Source of the DNA: Styela clava
Taxonomy: Eukaryota > Chordata > Ascidiacea > Stolidobranchia > Styelidae
Assembly: GCF_964204865.1 (NCBI RefSeq)
Contig: NC_135250.1
Coordinates: 8,122,001-8,186,000 of the forward strand
Length of the DNA: 64,000 bases
Direction of reading: 5' to 3'
The notes under the pieces are model-generated. The model saw only the letters and a list, made by a program, of their open reading frames with translations. It was not told where the DNA came from and ran no database searches. The position numbers and the translations under genes were made by a program. Positions within the stretch are counted from its first letter, which is position 1; every line of letters begins with the position of its first letter. Positions 60,562-64,000 of this stretch are shown here, in pieces.

Positions 60562-62840
60562 TTTGTCCAATCAAGAGTACGTAAAATGAAGATAAATATC
60601 TTTTGAGGATTTCTAATTACCTATTGGAAAAAAATCAGTCACCGAGGAGAGTGCGCATCAATATGCAAAACAATTTATATTGATCAAATATGATTCAATT
60701 CACACTAAACTAGTGAAGAGCAGAATTGAATCAAAAACTCGGAAAACATAGAAATAAAAAAAAATTACCTTAATTTTAAAACGACTGTCGTCTAAGAATA
60801 GTTCCAATTTCATGAGTGTTCTTTTGGTTATCTCAGGCGAATGATTACATCTAATTTTAGTCTACATCATGCTATTTATTCCTTTGGAATAATTATAATC
60901 CTATTTGTTTTGACTTGTCTCTGGTCAACACCTTTATATACATCTGTTCTAGTACATGCATAATTATAATTATAACACCGTTGCATGACACAATATGCGA
61001 TAATGTTGAATAAAAAAGTATATAAGTTTTTTTCACTGTTCAATCTTGATCTTAATCATGTTAATCTTTTATAATATGATTTGTCAGCTTATTTCATGAG
61101 TTTAAGATTCACTGCAAGTTTCTTTTAATATTCCACTGTTCTGTTTACCATTTTGTCTTGCAGTGTCTTTGCATATTATTTGGATTTGGAAACACTTTTT
61201 TGAAAAGTACAGACTTGTATCGTAAATGGTTGAAGCAAAAGCTATTTTGGAAAATGTATCCTACTTTAAATTAAGTATAAATTATATATGCTGACTTGGT
61301 AGTTTTTACCGATATGTGGTGCGATCTAGAAATGTTTTTTAATATCTTTGACACATTGTTTCTAATGCACTGCCATTTATGGAGATATGTTCTATATAAC
61401 GATAAATGATAAGGTGCCATTGAATATTTCAAATCCCACTTCATTGGAAGTACATGACATCCATTTTATTAAATAAAGTGAATATATTTTTTGGTCAACA
61501 GAGTTAGTTTCGTTTTTCTCGATGTTCTAATCGTGAAAAAATTGAGATTTTTACTGGATTTTTACACTGTTGTTTAGTATACAATACAAAATATTTAGCA
61601 GCCAAATTTACTCAAAAATTTTTTAGTTATTTCTTCAGAGATTTTCTGTGAAAATCAAGTTCATTCGTAAATTAGCCTTTGTTAACCCGCGTTGTAAATA
61701 AATGGAAGAGTTTTCGTCACTGAGGTAAATTTTACACTTTCTCTAGCACAGTTCACTTTTCTTGCACATTTAAACACAACACTCTGTAGATGTTTATTTA
61801 CCTTTCCCTTTTGTAAATTGATATTGTTGTTCTTATTGTTGTTAATTTTTTTTAAAGAGAATTAAATGAATTTTGTATTGTACAGAGATTGCTGTTTTTC
61901 TAAAAAGATGTGAAACAGCTGTCCAGTTTCACCATGATTTACGTTGAATTGGAATATTGATTCCAATTAATCATTATTATTCTTGAAATTCTACATTATC
62001 AAATAAAACAAATTTGTTAAAGAATAGACAATTCCTAATTTGCCTCCATTATTCAATAATCAAATATAATCAGAAAAATTAGCAAATCTAAGGTTGAGTT
62101 TGAAATAAGTCGGGCAAATAAATGATTTCAATTACTACGGATCGTCTCAATAGGTATGCCTAAAAGAGTGGGGTGGCACACTGGGTAGAGGGATTTAAAC
62201 CTAGATCCTAATCAAACATTCCTTTTATAGTTATTGATTTACTACAAAATATTTATTCATTTATCTTTTTGTCTGAAGTTATCCTGATTCTGTAAAACCT
62301 CTAAGTTTGTCAGTAAACACTCTCAATTCCACAATAACCAAAATTAGATTAAGATATGCATATATAAATAACTGTATATGTTGAACAGTATTCGTGATAT
62401 CTTCATAACTTCGCTCGCAACAGAGATTTTAATTGCAACATATAGGAGAGAAGACAAAGAATCGGAAAAAAACTTTTAACAAAGAGCAAAAATATTTGAA
62501 GCATGCAAGTACTGGGGTACGGCATAACTTACTGTTTTTGCGTTCATAAATATTTTGGCCTTTGTTGATGGGGTGTACTTTAAAATGGAATGAATAAGAG
62601 CTCCGCAGTTATCATGACACCTGAGTGTTAGAGACAATGCGAAAAGTTACTCAGAAGTTTCGCTTCTGAATATAACTCATATATATATTTATTGATATTT
62701 CGTCTGATTTTAGTATTTTACAAAATATGATACAAACGAACGATGTGTATATGTAATCTATCTCTCTTCAAAAATAAAATGTTGAGCAAAAACAAAAAAC
62801 CAACGTTTGAGTACACGTATCTTGATGAATAATTTTTCAA
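60562..62840. other. GLIS 3' UTR and intergenic DNA
   Basis: AATAAA hexamers at 60753-60758, 61009-61014 and around 61473 are candidate GLIS polyadenylation signals. The region is very AT-rich, so the choice among them is open. No further gene is supported up to 62840. Confidence 0.45.
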
Positions 62841-63858
62841 TTAGCCTTTTCCTGCTCTATAGCGATGAATTTCCTTCCTAGTGACGACGCCAGCAAGTCT
62901 TTCGTCACCAATAAAATATTGCCGACGCTTTTTAATTGGGAGTTGCGTACCATAGCGTTGTTTCAGTCTTACGACCATGATATAATGATCTTCGTTGTCG
63001 TAAACAACAGCAGTGTCAACAGAAGGCGTCGGCAGACATTCTTCATCGTCATCACTAAAGAAAACAGACAAAAATACAGAAATATTTTTTTATCATAACC
63101 TGTTAATGAAATGTAGTCGACATACATTTTTTTTTATTTTATTCTTCTAATTCTATAATTTTTTTGAATTTTTTAAATTTTTGCTATGGCGTTTATCATT
63201 AAATTGAAAATATGTTTTTAAGAGCAATGTTTTTGTTTGTATTTTAACGTTTAAAATATTCTAAACACAGTCATGATTTGTGCAGTCACCACGTCGTTTG
63301 GTTGTTTTTGTGAATCAGTAATTAAACATTTATTATTATTTTAACATTATATGTCATTTGTATTAAGACTAGACGACGTAATATAGAAATCGTGATTTTT
63401 CGAATAGTCTTAAACATGACCTATATACACGCGACGTCGACTGACCTACAGCTGAGTAAAATTTGTCTACAAAACGTTACACGCTATAAAATTCAGAATA
63501 TTCGAGTGTTTTAGAAAATCAGAAATAAAGTGTTATGCCAGATATTTTAAAAACACTTACAAAATCAAAATTTGATTTGTAATATTTAAAAAATATTGCG
63601 AAATCCTACGGAAGTATAGTTTTGTAGCCCCGAAACTGCGAATACTTGCATCGGCGCAGAGTTAACGATTCCCCAAGTAGCCAGTATAGTTCCAGGAGCA
63701 TTACCTTGTGTTACCCTTATTTTTGTTTTCTTTTTCGAGTTTGTAAAGTCGAAAAACTAGCGTTCCATCCTCTATACATGACGTTGCTGGTTGGATAACG
63801 CATTCTTCTTTCGGATTGAAGTTTTCAGGTGGAGGTAAAACTGGATTTTTTGCGTTTG
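62841..63858 (-). CDS. 3' end of an unidentified minus-strand gene (last two exons)
   Basis: The exons run 63858 down to 63705 and 63054 down to 62841, with donor CACAAG|gtaatg and acceptor gttttctttag. The first ends in phase 2 and the second supplies one base, so the frame holds. A second donor at 63714 does not fit the phase. The encoded C-terminus is about 122 aa. It has a Pro-rich start (NPVLPPPENFNPKEEC), a segment TLVFRLYKLEKENKNK, an acidic patch SDDDEECLPTPS, then DHYIMVVRLKQRYGTQLPIK and a basic end, RKEIHRYRAGKG. No family is recognised. The 5' part lies beyond the right edge. Confidence 0.6.
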
Positions 63859-63875
63859 CTGTAATTGTAAATATC

Positions 63876-64000
63876 CCATTTTTAGACTTCAAACATACAC
63901 AAATAAAAAAAAAACGGGATAATTGAGCACACTACTCTAACGACTGTCATGTATATTTATCGAAACTAGTGAAATTACCCTCTCCGACGCAAACTTATCG
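63876..64000. other. Right edge; upstream intron of the minus-strand gene
   Basis: This is probably intron of the gene ending at 62841. A possible donor on the minus strand near 63979 (gagagg|gtaatt) could mark the previous exon, but its frame contains a stop close by, so it is not called. Confidence 0.25.

Noticed and set aside
63705-63715. Donor at 63714 for the right-edge gene
   Set aside because: It leaves phase 1, while the last exon needs phase 2. The donor at 63704 fits.

Overview
The window is eukaryotic DNA, almost certainly from an animal. It has spliced genes with GT-AG introns, AT-rich intergenic DNA, hAT-type transposons with 8-bp target duplications, a tRNA-derived SINE family, and an ortholog of the metazoan zinc-finger gene GLIS. 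The compact introns and the mix of mobile elements suggest a marine invertebrate. A tunicate or other invertebrate deuterostome is plausible, but the sequence does not prove it.

Layout: (1) 19-940 (+) holds the last two coding exons of a gene I cannot name. (2) 2.3-6.2 kb holds a 319-bp tandem duplication with a foldback, a small two-exon membrane-protein gene on the minus strand (3642-4531), and a ~290-bp satellite array flanked by inverted repeats, like a Helentron-type element. (3) 6.2-13.7 kb has no gene I can support, only repeat fragments. (4) 13.7-37.7 kb carries two head-to-tail paralogous genes, here called A and B, for an unrecognised type II single-pass membrane protein. B has 10 coding exons and predicts 440 aa. 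A has 28 coding exons and predicts 1263 aa, because one pair of cytoplasmic exons exists about 11 times and a Ser/Thr-rich stalk was added outside the membrane. All splice phases in both models agree and both totals divide by three. (5) 38.6-39.4 kb (-) is an intronless SAM-dependent methyltransferase gene. (6) 44.2-60.6 kb (+) is a complete 12-coding-exon GLIS gene (predicted 1225 aa) with five C2H2 fingers, a GLI-type YGH motif and a GLIS3-like C-terminus. Its intron 4 contains a candidate nested small membrane-protein gene and an uncharacterised minus-strand ORF. (7) 62.8-63.9 kb (-) holds the last two exons of another gene that runs off the right edge.

The most novel content is the A/B pair. 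Its exon pairs duplicate as frame-neutral units (phase 1->0 then 0->1), two intron-loss exon fusions keep the frame, and several hAT, SINE and MITE copies sit inside the introns. The function is unknown. The sequence suggests a surface protein with a repetitive, charged cytoplasmic tail and a conserved extracellular domain ending in a two-cysteine motif.

All exon models were made by eye from splice consensus, reading phase and comparison between paralogs. No transcript or database evidence was available.
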